Shown piece by piece: positions 48,825 through 59,279 of a DNA stretch of 64,000 nt. Location of the stretch: contig JAPTYO010000009.1 in assembly GCA_036873135.1 (NCBI GenBank), positions 22,465,756-22,529,755 on the forward strand, given 5' to 3'. Below the pieces are notes generated by a model. It ran no database searches. It saw only the letters and a list, made by a program, of their open reading frames with translations, and was not told where the DNA came from. Source of the stretch: Clarkia xantiana subsp. parviflora (lineage: Eukaryota; Streptophyta; Magnoliopsida; Myrtales; Onagraceae). How positions within the stretch are numbered: position 1 is the first letter of the stretch; each line of letters starts with the position of its first letter. The position numbers and the translations under genes are program-made.

Positions 48825-49589
48825 TGTTGGGTCACGATTATAGAGGACAGTCCAATGAGTAGTCGGGAATATCTAGGTCGGGACTCGTGAAAGAGAGTCG
48901 ACGACTAATCATACTCAGAATGAAGAAACAAGGACAAATGGTCGAAACCAAATGTTGTGAATGTCGACGACTAAGATCCTTCTTGAAGACTGGCGATAAG
49001 TCCTCCCAAAGACTTCCCCTCTTAAGGCATGAGTCGAGTCGGCAGCCAGGTACTATTGAAGAAACCCTTCCTCTTAAGGAAAGGGAATGGTGGCGACCTA
49101 CTTACCACCAACCTTCTGAAGAAACCATTCCTCTTAAGGAAAGGGACATGTGGCGACCTGCTTCAGCCGCCATGAAGAAACCTTCCTCTTAAGGAATACT
49201 GAGATGGCGACCTGCTTGTCACCTGCTTCAGCCGCCATGAAGAAACCTTCCTCTTAAAGAATGGTGAGGTGGCGACCTGCTTGTCACCTGCTTATGCCGA
49301 CTCCAGACAGAAACCCTCCCAAGAGGGTAGCCGCTGTATAAAGTCGGTACTTTCTCCCTATAAACATGGGAACACTTTTATTACCTAGAGAGACTCATAT
49401 ACTTCTTACAGTATTTCTTTCATATTCCCTCACCGACTTAAGCTTCGGAGTGGAATCAGGGGAAGATCCGCAACCCTTTTTCAGGATAACGCCTTCAACA
49501 CTCCAAGATAGAAACTTAAGAGAGTTAATCAAGGCGACATCTCGAAGTCCATCTCCTGAAGCTCTAGCCACGTCAACTTGATCCTAACA
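48825..49589 (+). repeat. G1 5' LTR
   Basis: A 765-bp LTR beginning TGTTGGGTCACG and ending GATCCTAACA. It contains imperfect internal repeats of about 70 bp (GAAACCTTCCTCTTAAGGAA and GGTGGCGACCTGCTTGTCAC, about 49060-49300) and a TATA-like TATAAACA near 49359. The primer-binding site TTGGCGCCGTCTTTGGG follows at 49591-49607. Confidence 0.85.
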
Positions 49590-49624
49590 GTTGGCGCCGT
49601 CTTTGGGAGGGCGATCAAAAAGTC

Positions 49625-51030
49625 ATGGCCCCACTGAAGAAGAAGACGACAGCGGCTGTTATAAAAGAGATGAAAAAATCTCAAACAAACCTTGCCAACT
49701 CTGAGCATGTTAATGAGGATGGAAGATGGGATCCTCCACAACAGAATAATGGTGATCATGAGAAGGAACAACCTCTCCACCAAGATTTACTTTCAAATGC
49801 AGTAGATCCAGAGGCAAAAGCCAGGACAGTTCCTATCGTTGTCCCCCAGGAAGTAATGGCGTCATTCATAGCCTTATGGAACAAGCCCTGGTGGGAACTA
49901 CCCCAAAGGCCAAAGAGCCCGCACCTGAGACTTCCCATAAGGAATATGTGGCCTCCAGCGTAAAGACCGTCAAAATAAAGTGCCTAGAGTACAAAGAGGC
50001 GCCAGAAAACCCGGTGGTCGATGCCCCAGCAAAAGGACCCGTCCTATTCACATTGGGACATGTAGAAGAACTGTTGGAAAAGAAGAGGAGAGGGGCAGAC
50101 GACATGCTGATAGTCCGCGACCACACCTCGTACTCCTTCTCCAAAAGGATCCTCGACACCCGAGTTCCACCGCAATTCTTCGCGAGGAACATAGACGACT
50201 ATACTGGAGAAGGAGACCCCGTTCGACATATCAACGCCCATGAATCTTCTTTTCTAGGAAGAGGGGCGACGTCGGACCACTATGCAGCTTTCTTCCCCAC
50301 TACACTTAAAGAAGAGGCGTCCACCTAGTTCTATGGCCTTCCTGACAAATCGATAAACTCCTGGGAGGAGTTGAATGCCAAATTCATAGAGGGGCATATA
50401 AGCCAGAGGCAACGCCTCAAGAGTACGAATTTCCTAGATAAAATTGAGCAAGGTCCCAATGAAACCTTAGCCAATTATTATACTAGGTACCATAAGATAC
50501 TCCAAGAATTAAACGAAGATTCTACTGATGGCGAGTTCATGCGAACTTTCTGGAGAGGATTGAGGTCACAAAGCCAGGCTCTGAAGGACAACATGGTGAT
50601 GAAACCATTCCGAAGAATCGATGCTATTGCCGCCAAAGTCAAAAAATATATTGACTTGGAGAGATCACACGAGAACTCACCGGCAGAGCTAAGAAAGCAT
50701 GTGGCCCCCGCCAGAACAGAGGAACCTTCTTCCTCCCGACCACACAAAAAAGAAGAAAAACGAGATGTAGACTTCCGACAACGAAATCGACAGTGTCACA
50801 AAATGGACGTCAATCCCTACTTAGCAAGGTACTCCCCTCACACACAATATCTCTGTAGTACTCTAAGAAATGGAGAAGCTCAAGTTAGACGACCCCCCTC
50901 CGGTCAGGAAGAGTCTGATGGGTACACAAATAAACGACTATTGTCGTTACCATCGTGTTAGGGGACACGAAACCAATGAATGTGTTGCCCTAAACAAGAT
51001 ATTAAAAAACTCATCCAGAGAGGCAAGCTG
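49625..51030 (+). pseudogene. G1 gag remnant
   Basis: Starts MAPLKKKTTAAVIKE 36 bp after the LTR. The frame changes near 49880-49960, has an in-frame TAG at 50326-50328 within the core (AST|FYGLPDKSINSW), and changes again before a zinc-knuckle-like motif at 50939-50983 (YCRYHRVRGHETNEC). The central part (50371 onward: FYGLP region, LANYYTRYHKI, FWRGL) is a typical gypsy retrotransposon gag, the structural protein that packages the RNA. It is non-functional as read. Confidence 0.85.
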
Positions 51031-51225
51031 TTGAAGTTTGATGAGAAACCCTTCAAAGCCCCGAGAAAATGAAGCAGGAGCCCGCGAAGAGGTTCCCGCT
51101 CTCCCCCACATAATAATCCAACTCTTACCCAAAGGGGAACCGTTAATGTTATTGCGGGAGGATTCGCATCCCGAGGTGAGACCAGCACAGCTCGGGAAGT
51201 ATACGCTACCCATATTCTCGCAACA

Positions 51226-51687
51226 GTGAGAAGAGAGAAGGGGCATCAAGATCCTGATCATGTGATTATTAGCTTTACAACTGACGATCTCATGATGGTA
51301 ACTCAACCTCATGAACACGCTCTAGTAATCACCGCCACGATAGCCGATTATGAAGTCAAAAGGGTCTTCATCGACAACGGAAGCTCGACGTATATCCTTT
51401 TCTATGAAGCTTTTCTAAATATGGGATTCACCAAAAGAGATTTGATGAAAGTCGACTTCCTCTTGATCGGCTTGGCAGGAAAGACTACCTACCCTATGGG
51501 CGCGGTTAAACTGCCAGTAACCTTAGGAAGAGAGAAGAAGGCTTTAAAGATCGACATACTCTTCGTAGTCGTCGACGCCACCTCAGCTTATAATGCCATC
51601 ATCGGAAGGACTACTCTCAACCCTCATCATATTATCCCCTCGACTGCTCATCAAGTCATGAAGTTCCCAACAGTACACGGGATATGA
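51226..51687 (+). pseudogene. G1 aspartic protease remnant
   Basis: Open over 153 residues. The catalytic motif FIDNGSS places the active aspartate codon at 51372-51374. The conserved region LIGLAGKTTYPMGAVKLPV, then FVVVDATSAYNAIIGRTTLN, is the usual gypsy Tat-type protease. It shares this layout with G2 (54753-55310). The frame ends at 51687 and no reverse transcriptase follows. Confidence 0.85.
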
Positions 51688-51928
51688 GAGGTTAGAAGAG
51701 ATCAAGTCACATCTCGACGCTGCTACGTCAGCTGAATGCAACGTCGAAATTAAAGAGGAGTTATAGAAACAGCGCCCAATTAAATATCTTTATTTAAGGC
51801 TAATGTTTTGAGCTTTGCTTTTGATGTAATACTCAGGAATGGTGAATACACATAGCCCACGAAGGCTTTTTTTCATACAAATATCTGAGTCTACTATTGA
51901 TAAAGGCGTCGACATATAAAATGATCAA

Positions 51929-52970
51929 TTTTCAACACTCAACAATCTAATTAGTCATATCACTCAGATCAGTGGACAATCCGAAAAAAGTCAGGCGTCG
52001 AAGATAGTCCTTTTTCGAATCGATTGTCGACATTCAATAATCTGATATTAGTCATATCACTCGGATTAAGTTGACAACTCGAAAGAGGTTAGGCGTTGAA
52101 GATAGTCTTTTTCCGAATTGATTGTCGACATTCAATAATCTGATATTAGTCATATCACTCAGATTAGGTCGACAACTCGAAAGAGGTTAAGCGCTGAAGA
52201 TAGTTCTTTTCCGAATCGATTGTCGACATTCAATAGTCTGATATTAGTCATATCACTCAGATTAAGTCGATAACTCGAAAGAGGTTAGGCGTTGAAAATA
52301 GTCCTTTTCCAAATCGATTATCGACATTCAATGATCTGATATTAGTCATATCACTCAGATTAAGTCGACAACTCGAAAGAGGTTAGGCATTGAAGATAGT
52401 CCTTTTCCGAATCGATTGTCGAAATTTAATAATCTGATATTACTCATATCATTCAGATTAAGTCGAAAACTCGAAAGAGGTTAGGTGTTGAATTAGTCCT
52501 TTTCCGAATCGATTGTCGACATTCAATAATCTGATATTAGTTATATCACTCAGATTAAGTCCACAACTCGAAAGAGGTTAGGCGTTGAAGATAGTCCTTT
52601 TCTGAATCGATTGTCGACATTCAATAATCTGATATTAGTCATATCACTCAGATTAAGTCGAAAACTCGAAAGAGGTTAGGCGTTGAAGATAGTCATTTTT
52701 CGAATCAATTGTCGACATTCAATAATATGATATTAGTCATATAACTCAGATTAATTCGACAACTCGAAAGAGGTTAGGCATTGAAGATAGTCCTTTTCCG
52801 AATCGATTGTCGACATTCAATAATCTGATATTAAAATATCACTCAGATTAAGTCGACAACTCGAAAGAGGTAAGGCGTTGAAGATAATCCTTTTCTGAAT
52901 TGATTGTTGATGAATTGAAATCTAATATTAGTCGCATCACTTAGATGCGTCGACAGTTCAAAAAGAAAGT
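51929..52970 (+). repeat. 98-bp tandem array in G1
   Basis: About ten copies with steps of 96-98 bp. TCGACATTCAATAATCTGAT-type unit starts are at 52027, 52125, 52223, 52321, 52419, 52516, 52614, 52712 and 52810, with diverged edge units at about 51929 and 52906. Non-coding; lies in the 3'UTR position of the element. Confidence 0.92.
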
Positions 52971-52973
52971 AGC

Positions 52974-53097
52974 TGTTGGATCAAGAATAAACCTGACATC
53001 GCAGCTTATAAAGTCGAGCACATTTTAAATATAAGTCGGTTCGGTTGTCCGGACGGTTTCTTTGAGTTCACGCTTGCAGCTGATCTGAGATAGTTGC
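52974..53097 (+). repeat. possible truncated LTR start
   Basis: TGTTGGATCAAGAATAAACC resembles the start of the G2 LTR (TGTTGGGTTATAAATAAACC) and, less closely, of the G1 LTR. It would be the first 124 bp of a 3' LTR belonging to G1 or to another copy, cut by the G2 LTR at 53098. Confidence 0.4.
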
Positions 53098-53922
53098 TGT
53101 TGGGTTATAAATAAACCCGACTATGTATGTACGTTCTTGGTCTATGGTGATTTCCTACAGGTGACAGGTCGAGTACGCTTTCAGGGCGAGGAGAAGAAGT
53201 CGACGACCTTTCTTGTTTTTCCAACCATTTGGAGATAAAAGGTCGACTACCAATCATGAAGAAGTTGACTTCAAAAGAATGACTGGTCTACTATGGAGAC
53301 TTAGAGAATCTTCCAGAGGACAGGTGGCGACCTGCTTCCCACCGTCTCCAAGGGAAAACCTTCCCTCAAAGTAAAGACAGGTGCGACCTGCTTGTCACCT
53401 GCTTAAAAGGAAAACCTTCCCTCGAAGTAAAGACAGGTGGCTACCTGCTTCCCACCGTCTCCAAGGGAAAACCTTCCCTCGAAGTAAAGACAGGTGGCAA
53501 CCTGCTTGTCACCTGCTTAAAAGGAAAACCTTCCTCCGAAGTAAACATGAGGTGGCGACCTGCTTGTCACCAACTGACTGACAACCGCTTCTATCAGCCA
53601 ATCACAAAGGGCTGATTGCCGCCCCTAAGCAACCAATCAGAGGCCAGTAGCCGCCTCTACAAAATCGGTAACTCTCCCCTATAAATAGTGACCTATCTTA
53701 TTCAATTAAAGACAATCTGCTCTGAATACTTATATATTACACTCTCAAATACATTACTAACTTAAGCTTCGGAGTGGAATCAGGGGCCATCCCCACCCCT
53801 TTTTAGGTGCTCGACCTTAAAAGTCTCCCGGAGGAAATCAAGTCCTCGAGAGAGCTACGTCCAAGGCGAAGCCTAGAAGTCCATTCCGTGAAGTTTGTGG
53901 CCACGTCATTTTGATCCCAACA
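53098..53922 (+). repeat. G2 5' LTR
   Basis: 825 bp with perfect inverted ends TGTTGGG and CCCAACA. It holds tandem units of about 70 bp (AAAACCTTCCCTCGAAGTAA and ACCTGCTTGTCACC, about 53330-53570) and a TATA box (TATAAATA, 53680-53687). It shares CTTAAGCTTCGGAGTGGAAT with the G1 LTR but differs in most other parts. The primer-binding site TTGGCGCCGTCTGTGGG follows at 53924-53940. Confidence 0.88.
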
Positions 53923-53957
53923 TTTGGCGCCGTCTGTGGGAACCAGATCAAAAAGTC

Positions 53958-54650
53958 ATGGCCCCACCCAGAAGTCGAATCAGGCAAGATCCGCGACGCC
54001 TCGCGGAAGGGATATTTCAAGGGTCAAATGAGACTCTAGAAAGTTATTCCAGACGATTCGAAGCAGGATACACCGGAGGCGAGTGTACTGAAAGAGAGGC
54101 CATTCGAATATTCTTCAGAGGTCTGGGACCCCAGTTCCACACTTTAGCCATCACCCAGTATACCGAACCTCTGTGAAGTTTAGAAGAACTGATGGAACGA
54201 ATAAATCTCCACGTAGAGGTGGAACAAATTCGAGCAGCTCACAGTACACCACCAGAAGCCCGGCGGCGACGAGGAGAAGGCTCGTCAATGCTGGGGGTAT
54301 CGACGAGAGAGTATGTCGGACCCAACAAAGATTGGAAAGGCTTCAAGAAGCAGGAGAAAATCGTTCTTTGCCTTATTGTGAACATCACCAAGAGGAGGGG
54401 CATAGCACTGAGGACTGCCTCCTCGCAAGAAGAGAGTTGGAATTTATGCAAGAGGAAATCCAACGCCATCATCGACATCGAGCACACGAGTCGAGAAGAT
54501 GGAGAACGCCCCCGGGAAACGACATCAACATTTTATCAGGAGGATTCGCGGCTGGGGGAGAAATAAGCTCGGCCAGGGATCAATACGCCGCCCAGTGCAT
54601 CTCGCCAAAGCCCTCCTCGAAAAGGGCAAGAGACATAGAGCCAATGGCGA
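53958..54650 (+). pseudogene. G2 gag remnant, internally deleted
   Basis: Starts MAPPRSRIRQDPRR right after the primer-binding site and jumps to a late gag segment (GSNETLESYSRRFEAGYTGG, FFRGLG). Most of the N-terminal half is therefore missing compared with G1. A stop at 54174-54176 and frame changes follow. A zinc-knuckle-like motif is at 54374-54418 (YCEHHQEEGHSTEDC). Gag would form the particle shell and bind RNA; this copy cannot. Confidence 0.8.
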
Positions 54651-55310
54651 TCACCTTTTCGACAGAAGATCTTTCAGAGGTCTTGCCATTCCACGAGGAT
54701 GCCCTGGTAATAACTGCTCGAATAAATAATTCAGATATTAAAAAGAGTACTTGTAGATGGAGGAAGTTCCGCCGACATGATTACTCTCAAAGTTCTCACT
54801 GGTATGGGATACAAGAAGGAAGACTTGAAAGAGATGACTTCTCCTTTAGTGGGACTGGCGGGAAGGACGACTTACCCTCTAGGAGCAATCCAGCTTCCCA
54901 TGATTTTAGGTCAAGGGTGGAAAACGCTCCATTTGCAGGTTCGTTTTGTAGTAGTCGACCAAATTGGTGCTTACAACGTGATACTGGGGAGAACCACCCT
55001 CAACCCCAACCACATCGTACCATCGACTTTGCATCAAGTCATGAGGTTCCCGACTCACCACGGGCTAGGAGAAGTCTGGGGCGATCATGAGATATCTCGA
55101 CAATGTTATGTCGACCTCCTCAAAAGATCAAATCAAAGAGAAACCCTCTCTATAGTCACGGAAGAAGATCCGCGAGAAGAGAGTGGACGACCGGCCCCTA
55201 TGGAGGAGTTGGTAGAGGTCGTCTTGGAGGGAACGGAAAGGAAAGTAAAAATCGGGGCCGCTTTAAACCCGGAACAGGCGAGGAGGATAACGACTCTCCT
55301 CAGAAAGTAA
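54650..55310 (+). pseudogene. G2 aspartic protease remnant
   Basis: The first part (MAITFSTEDLSEVLPFHEDA, from 54644) and the catalytic part lie in different frames, with the shift at about 54735-54750. The catalytic motif LVDGGSSAD has its aspartate codon at 54756-54758. The rest reads LVGLAGRTTYPLGAIQLP, then AYNVILGRTTLNP. A TAA at 55308-55310 separates it from reverse transcriptase, which continues in the same frame. Confidence 0.85.
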
Positions 55311-56180
55311 AAAGAGTTATTCGCCTGGGAACCCAGCGACATGCCAGGAATCAGTCCCGATATTATCTCCCATGAGTTAAGGATAGACCCAGCCATAAAA
55401 CCCATCGCCCAAAAAAGAAGATCTATGGGGGCAGAAAAGAAGGCCGTGATCCGTCCAGAGGTGGGAAAATTGGTGGAAGCAGGTTTCGTAAAAGAGATAC
55501 GATTCCAAACATGGGTCGCCAACCCAGTATTGGTAAGAAAACCTAATAAGAAACGGAGGATGTGTGTGGATTTTCGAGATCTTAATAAAGCTTGCCCAAA
55601 GGATTCCTATCCCCTCCCAAGGATCGACCAGCTAGTCGATGCCACTTCAGGACATGAGCTCTTAAGCTTTATGGACGCCTATTCTGGATACAACCAGATT
55701 CGAATGCATCCCAAAGATGAGGCTCACACCACCTTCTACGCAGACAGCGATATCTATCATTACACTGTCATGCCCTTTGGTTTGATAAATGCGGGGGCCA
55801 CCTATCAACGAATGGTAAATAAACATTTCAAATCCATGATAGGAAGAAATATGGAGGCCTACGTCGACGACATGTTGGTAAAAACCAAGAAGGGGCACGA
55901 CCACGTTCAAGACCTTGAAGAAGCGTTTGCGTGTATGAGGTTACACCAAGTGAAGCTAAATCCTACCAAGTGCGCCTTCGGAGTTCAATCAGGGAAATTC
56001 CTAGGATTTATGGTCAGCCAGAAGGGAATAGAAGCTAACCCTGAAAAGATAACCGCCATAGAGAAGGTGTCCTCGCCCACCTGTCATAGGGAGGTGCAAA
56101 GTCTAAATGGAAGGCTGGCCTCTTTGGATGATTTCTGGCCAGGTCAGGCGATAAATCCCTCCCCTTCTTCAAGATCCTAA
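55311..56180 (+). pseudogene. G2 reverse transcriptase
   Basis: In frame with the protease beyond one stop codon. Residues from 55341 read MPGISPDIISHELRIDP, then the polymerase blocks: MCVDFRDLNKACPKDSYPLP, FMDAYSGYNQI, MPFGLINAGATYQRM, and the catalytic AYVDDMLVK (YVDD at 55860-55871), then FLGFMVSQKGIEANP. It copies element RNA to DNA in the particle. The palm motifs are intact, but the frame is lost at about 56110-56180, before the RNase H part. Confidence 0.92.
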
Positions 56181-57804
56181 GGGCTAATAAGACGTTCGAA
56201 TGGACAAAGGAGTGCGAAGAAGCCTTTCAGCAGTTAAAAAGGCATCTCCACTCACTCCCTGCCCTGGCAAAGCCCTTACCTGAAGATCCCTTGTTCCTAT
56301 ATTTGAGTATCAGCTCAGCCGCAGTAAGCTCAGTTCTCATCAAAGAAACCGATGGCGCTCAGATCCCTGTGTACTATGTTAGTAAGCTTTTTGGAGTAGC
56401 CGAGGCGAATTACATGGAAATCGAGAAGTATCTATATGCTCTATTGATAGCAGCAAGGAAGCTCCGACCGTACTTCCACGCTCATGAAATTACAGTACTC
56501 ACTAATCAACCCTTGAAACAATTATTGCAAAAGCCCGATATTTCAGGAAGGATGGTTAAGTGGGCGGTAGAATTAAGCGAGTTTCGCATCCACTTCAAAC
56601 CACGGAAGGCGATCAAAGGCAAAGCTTTGGCCGACATCATAGTTGAAAATACGGTAACACCCGACGCCCCGCCTATCGTCCTTCCTCAAGAAGAGCATGT
56701 GAGGATTACTCCAGAGAATACGGCCAACGACACCTTACCGTGGGTATTGCACACTGATGGATCGTCTTCTGCTCTAGGATGTGGGGCTGGACTGGTATTG
56801 ACGCCACCAGAAGGAGAGCCACTTCGCTATGCCCTGGCTTTAACCTTTCGAGCGACCAACAATGAAGCTGAGTACGAGGCTTTGCTCACGGGTCTTCGGA
56901 TAGCCAAAGGTATGGGCATCCCAAATCTAAAGGTACGATGTGATTCTGAATTGATCGTCAATCAAACAAATGGGACTTACGTCGCCAAAGGAGAAAACAT
57001 GAAGAAGTATGCTGAGGAGGTACAAAAACTCGTTAGGGACATGCCCCATTTCCAAATAGAAGCCATCCCACGAGAAGAAAATCAAGAGGCCGACGCCCTC
57101 AGTAAACTCGCGCTGGGAAAAGCTCCCTCAGTGACTGTACACTTTATCGAAAGCTCTCTCTATTCCGCTGTGGAGGCAGGAGCAGAAGTTCTTAATGTCC
57201 AAACTCCCGACTCTTGGATCACCCCCATCCAAAACTACTTGGAAAAAGGGGTTCTCCCAGAAGATACAACGGAGGCCACTCAAATTCGAAGGGTGACTGG
57301 ACGATTTGTGATCTTAGACGGGTATCTCTACAAAAGGGGGTATTCTACTCCTTATCTCAGGTGCGTAGCAGCTCCTCAAACAGAAAGAATAATGGAAGAC
57401 CTACACGGGGGAGACGCTGGATGTCACGAAGGGGCTAAAACCTTAGTCCTCAAAGCACTGCGGCAAGGTTTCTACTGGCCTACTATGCATAAAGAGGCGA
57501 TGTCACTGGTACGCTCTTGTTTTGCTTGCCAAATCTATGCTCCCAGGATTACTAAACCACCAACAGAGCTCACCCCTATGATGAGCGCCTGGCCCTTCGC
57601 CCAGTGGGGTATCGATCTAATCGGGGCTCTACCTCAATCTACGGGGCAACGTACGCATATCGTAGTCGCCATTGATTACTTCTCCAAATGGATCGAAGCC
57701 AGGTCTCTAGCCTCCACAACCACCTTCCAGATGATCAAGTTCATACGAGAACAGATCATATGCCGATATGGAGTCCCGAAGATCCTTATTAGTGATAACG
57801 GTCC
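56181..57804 (+). pseudogene. G2 RNase H, second RNase H and integrase N-part
   Basis: A 508-codon frame from 56291 (preceded in the same frame by an RNase H-type start at about 56195). In order: a gypsy RNase H/tether region (IPVYYVSKLF, LTNQPLKQLL); an archaeal-type RNase H with HTDGSSSALGCGAGLVL, ATNNEAEYEALLTGL and RCDSELIVNQ; then integrase with a zinc-binding HHCC region (HGGDAGCHEG, CFACQ) and a catalytic core with WGIDLIGALP and LISDNG. C2 is inserted directly after the second catalytic aspartate motif. The four residues at the end of the frame (57805 onward) are C2 sequence. The role is removal of the RNA strand and integration of the DNA copy. Confidence 0.92.
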
Positions 57805-57984
57805 TATAGAAATATAGTGCTTTCCATAATGCCTACATAATACCTACAAGGTGCATACACCATATTGTACACCCGTCCTTTATCCCTTGTACATGTACTT
57901 AGTGTACTCCTTAGTTAGTCTATATATTTTATACTTAGCTGATTGTAAACCCTAGTAATCAATGAAATATTATTACACCTTATA
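57805..57984 (+). repeat. C2 5' LTR
   Basis: 180 bp, TATAGAAATATAG to CACCTTATA. It differs from the 3' LTR at about four positions by eye. The primer-binding site follows at 57985-57999. Confidence 0.95.
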
Positions 57985-57999
57985 TGGTATCAGAGCTGG
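57985..57999 (+). other. C2 primer-binding site
   Basis: TGGTATCAGAGCTGG, complementary to the 3' end of initiator tRNA-Met as in most Copia elements, directly abuts the 5' LTR. Confidence 0.92.
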
Positions 58000-58565
58000 T
58001 TTTACGGCACTTGCTTGGAGATGAAGAAATCCTGAATTTCTTCATTTCTTCTTCAAGATCTTTGGGATTTCAGCTTGGATTGTTCATTTGATTGCTCATT
58101 CATATTTGATTTCGCCATTTCTTGTTCAAGGATGGCTGTGTGTAAGTCTCATTTCTAGATCTATTTGGTGCTCAGCTGAGTTGAAGTTGAGTTCTTGGGT
58201 TGAGCTTGAATTGAGTAGTTTTGCCTAGTTCTACTTGATTTGAGCTACAGATTGGTGTATTCGTTGATTGCTATTGAGGATTTGTTGGATTGGAATTGTA
58301 GATTTCTGATTCTACAATCATTTTCTATTGATTGTTCTTGGATCTGTGCGTGGAATTCCTTGGCTCTGCAGATTGCTTGCTAGTTTTGCTAGCTGGCCTA
58401 TTTTGGACTATTGGTGAGCTGTTCTTGGCTGGATTGCTAGCTGTCTGTTTTGTCCTATTGGAATTGTTGTTTCTTGGTGATTTGCGGAGCAAATTTCGTG
58501 ATTATTGGATTGTTCTTGAGGAACAAGTTGACTGAGACTTTATATTCAATTTTGAGGCTCAGAAA
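58000..58565 (+). other. C2 untranslated leader
   Basis: Non-coding leader between the primer-binding site and the gag start at 58566. Short open frames here are T/G-rich and show no family similarity. Confidence 0.6.
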
Positions 58566-59279
58566 ATGGCACAAGATGCTTCCATTGATGACCCACTTTA
58601 TCTTCACCCATCAGACACCACTGGCCATCTTCTTATTCCATTTCAGCTACAAGGTTCTTCAAATTATCATGCTTGGAGTACCTCAATCAAAGAAGGCTTG
58701 TTGGTCAAGAACAAGTTGGGGTTCATTGATGGTTCTTTCACACGGATTAGTGTGCCCATCGATCAGAGGGTCAAGTGGGACAGGGCCAATGCAATTGTTA
58801 AAGCTTGGCTCAGGAACACTGTGGCTAAGGAGTTAGTTTCTGGTTTGATTTACAATCCCACAGCTCTTTCCATATGGAATGACTTGAAGGAGATGTTTGA
58901 TAAGGTTTATGGAACTCAGATTTTTCAATTGACAAGGGAAATCTATCAAACTTCTCAAGGTGTGCTTTCAATCACTGAGTACTTTGCCAAGATGAAGCAG
59001 CTATGGGATGCACTTGGATCAATTGATGACTTGGTTCTTGAGTGTGCTGCTGACATTCACATTGTTAACGAGCATAAGGAGAAGCAAAAACTCATGGCAT
59101 TTCTGTTGGGTTTGAATGACTCATATGCACACATTCGAAGTAGTTTGTTGATGAGGCAACCACTGCCATCTTTGAGTGTAGCCTTCTCTGTTTTGGTGCA
59201 AGAAGAAAGTCAGAGGTCCATTTCTGGATCAATTGGTGACCTTGGTGAGGCCACTGCTTTGTACTCAAGGAGAAACTAG
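58566..59279 (+). pseudogene. C2 gag, N-terminal part
   Basis: 237 residues starting MAQDASIDDPLYLHPSD. It includes the plant Copia gag core (LQGSSNYHAWSTSI near residue 30, then SIWNDLKEMFDK and QLWDALG). It ends in TAG at 59277-59279, but the same frame continues directly into the zinc knuckle and pol, so a single stop separates the two. This most likely arose from a CAG codon and would cut the polyprotein unless read through. Confidence 0.88.

Larger units (their letters stand above)
48825..53097 (+). mobile_element. G1: truncated Ty3/gypsy (Tat-type) element
   Basis: 5' LTR, primer-binding site, gag remnant, protease remnant, a 98-bp tandem array and possibly the first 124 bp of a 3' LTR (52974-53097), where G2 begins. 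Reverse transcriptase, RNase H and integrase are absent between protease (51687) and array (51929), so an internal deletion removed most of pol. Confidence 0.75.

Noticed and set aside
51929..52970. Regularly spaced repeats that might suggest a CRISPR array
   Set aside because: The whole 98-bp unit is repeated, with no unique spacers, in a eukaryotic retroelement.
48825..53922. Treating the LTRs at 48825 and 53098 as a pair bounding one element
   Set aside because: They share blocks but differ at their starts and over most of their length, and the second is followed by its own primer-binding site and gag, so it is the 5' LTR of G2.
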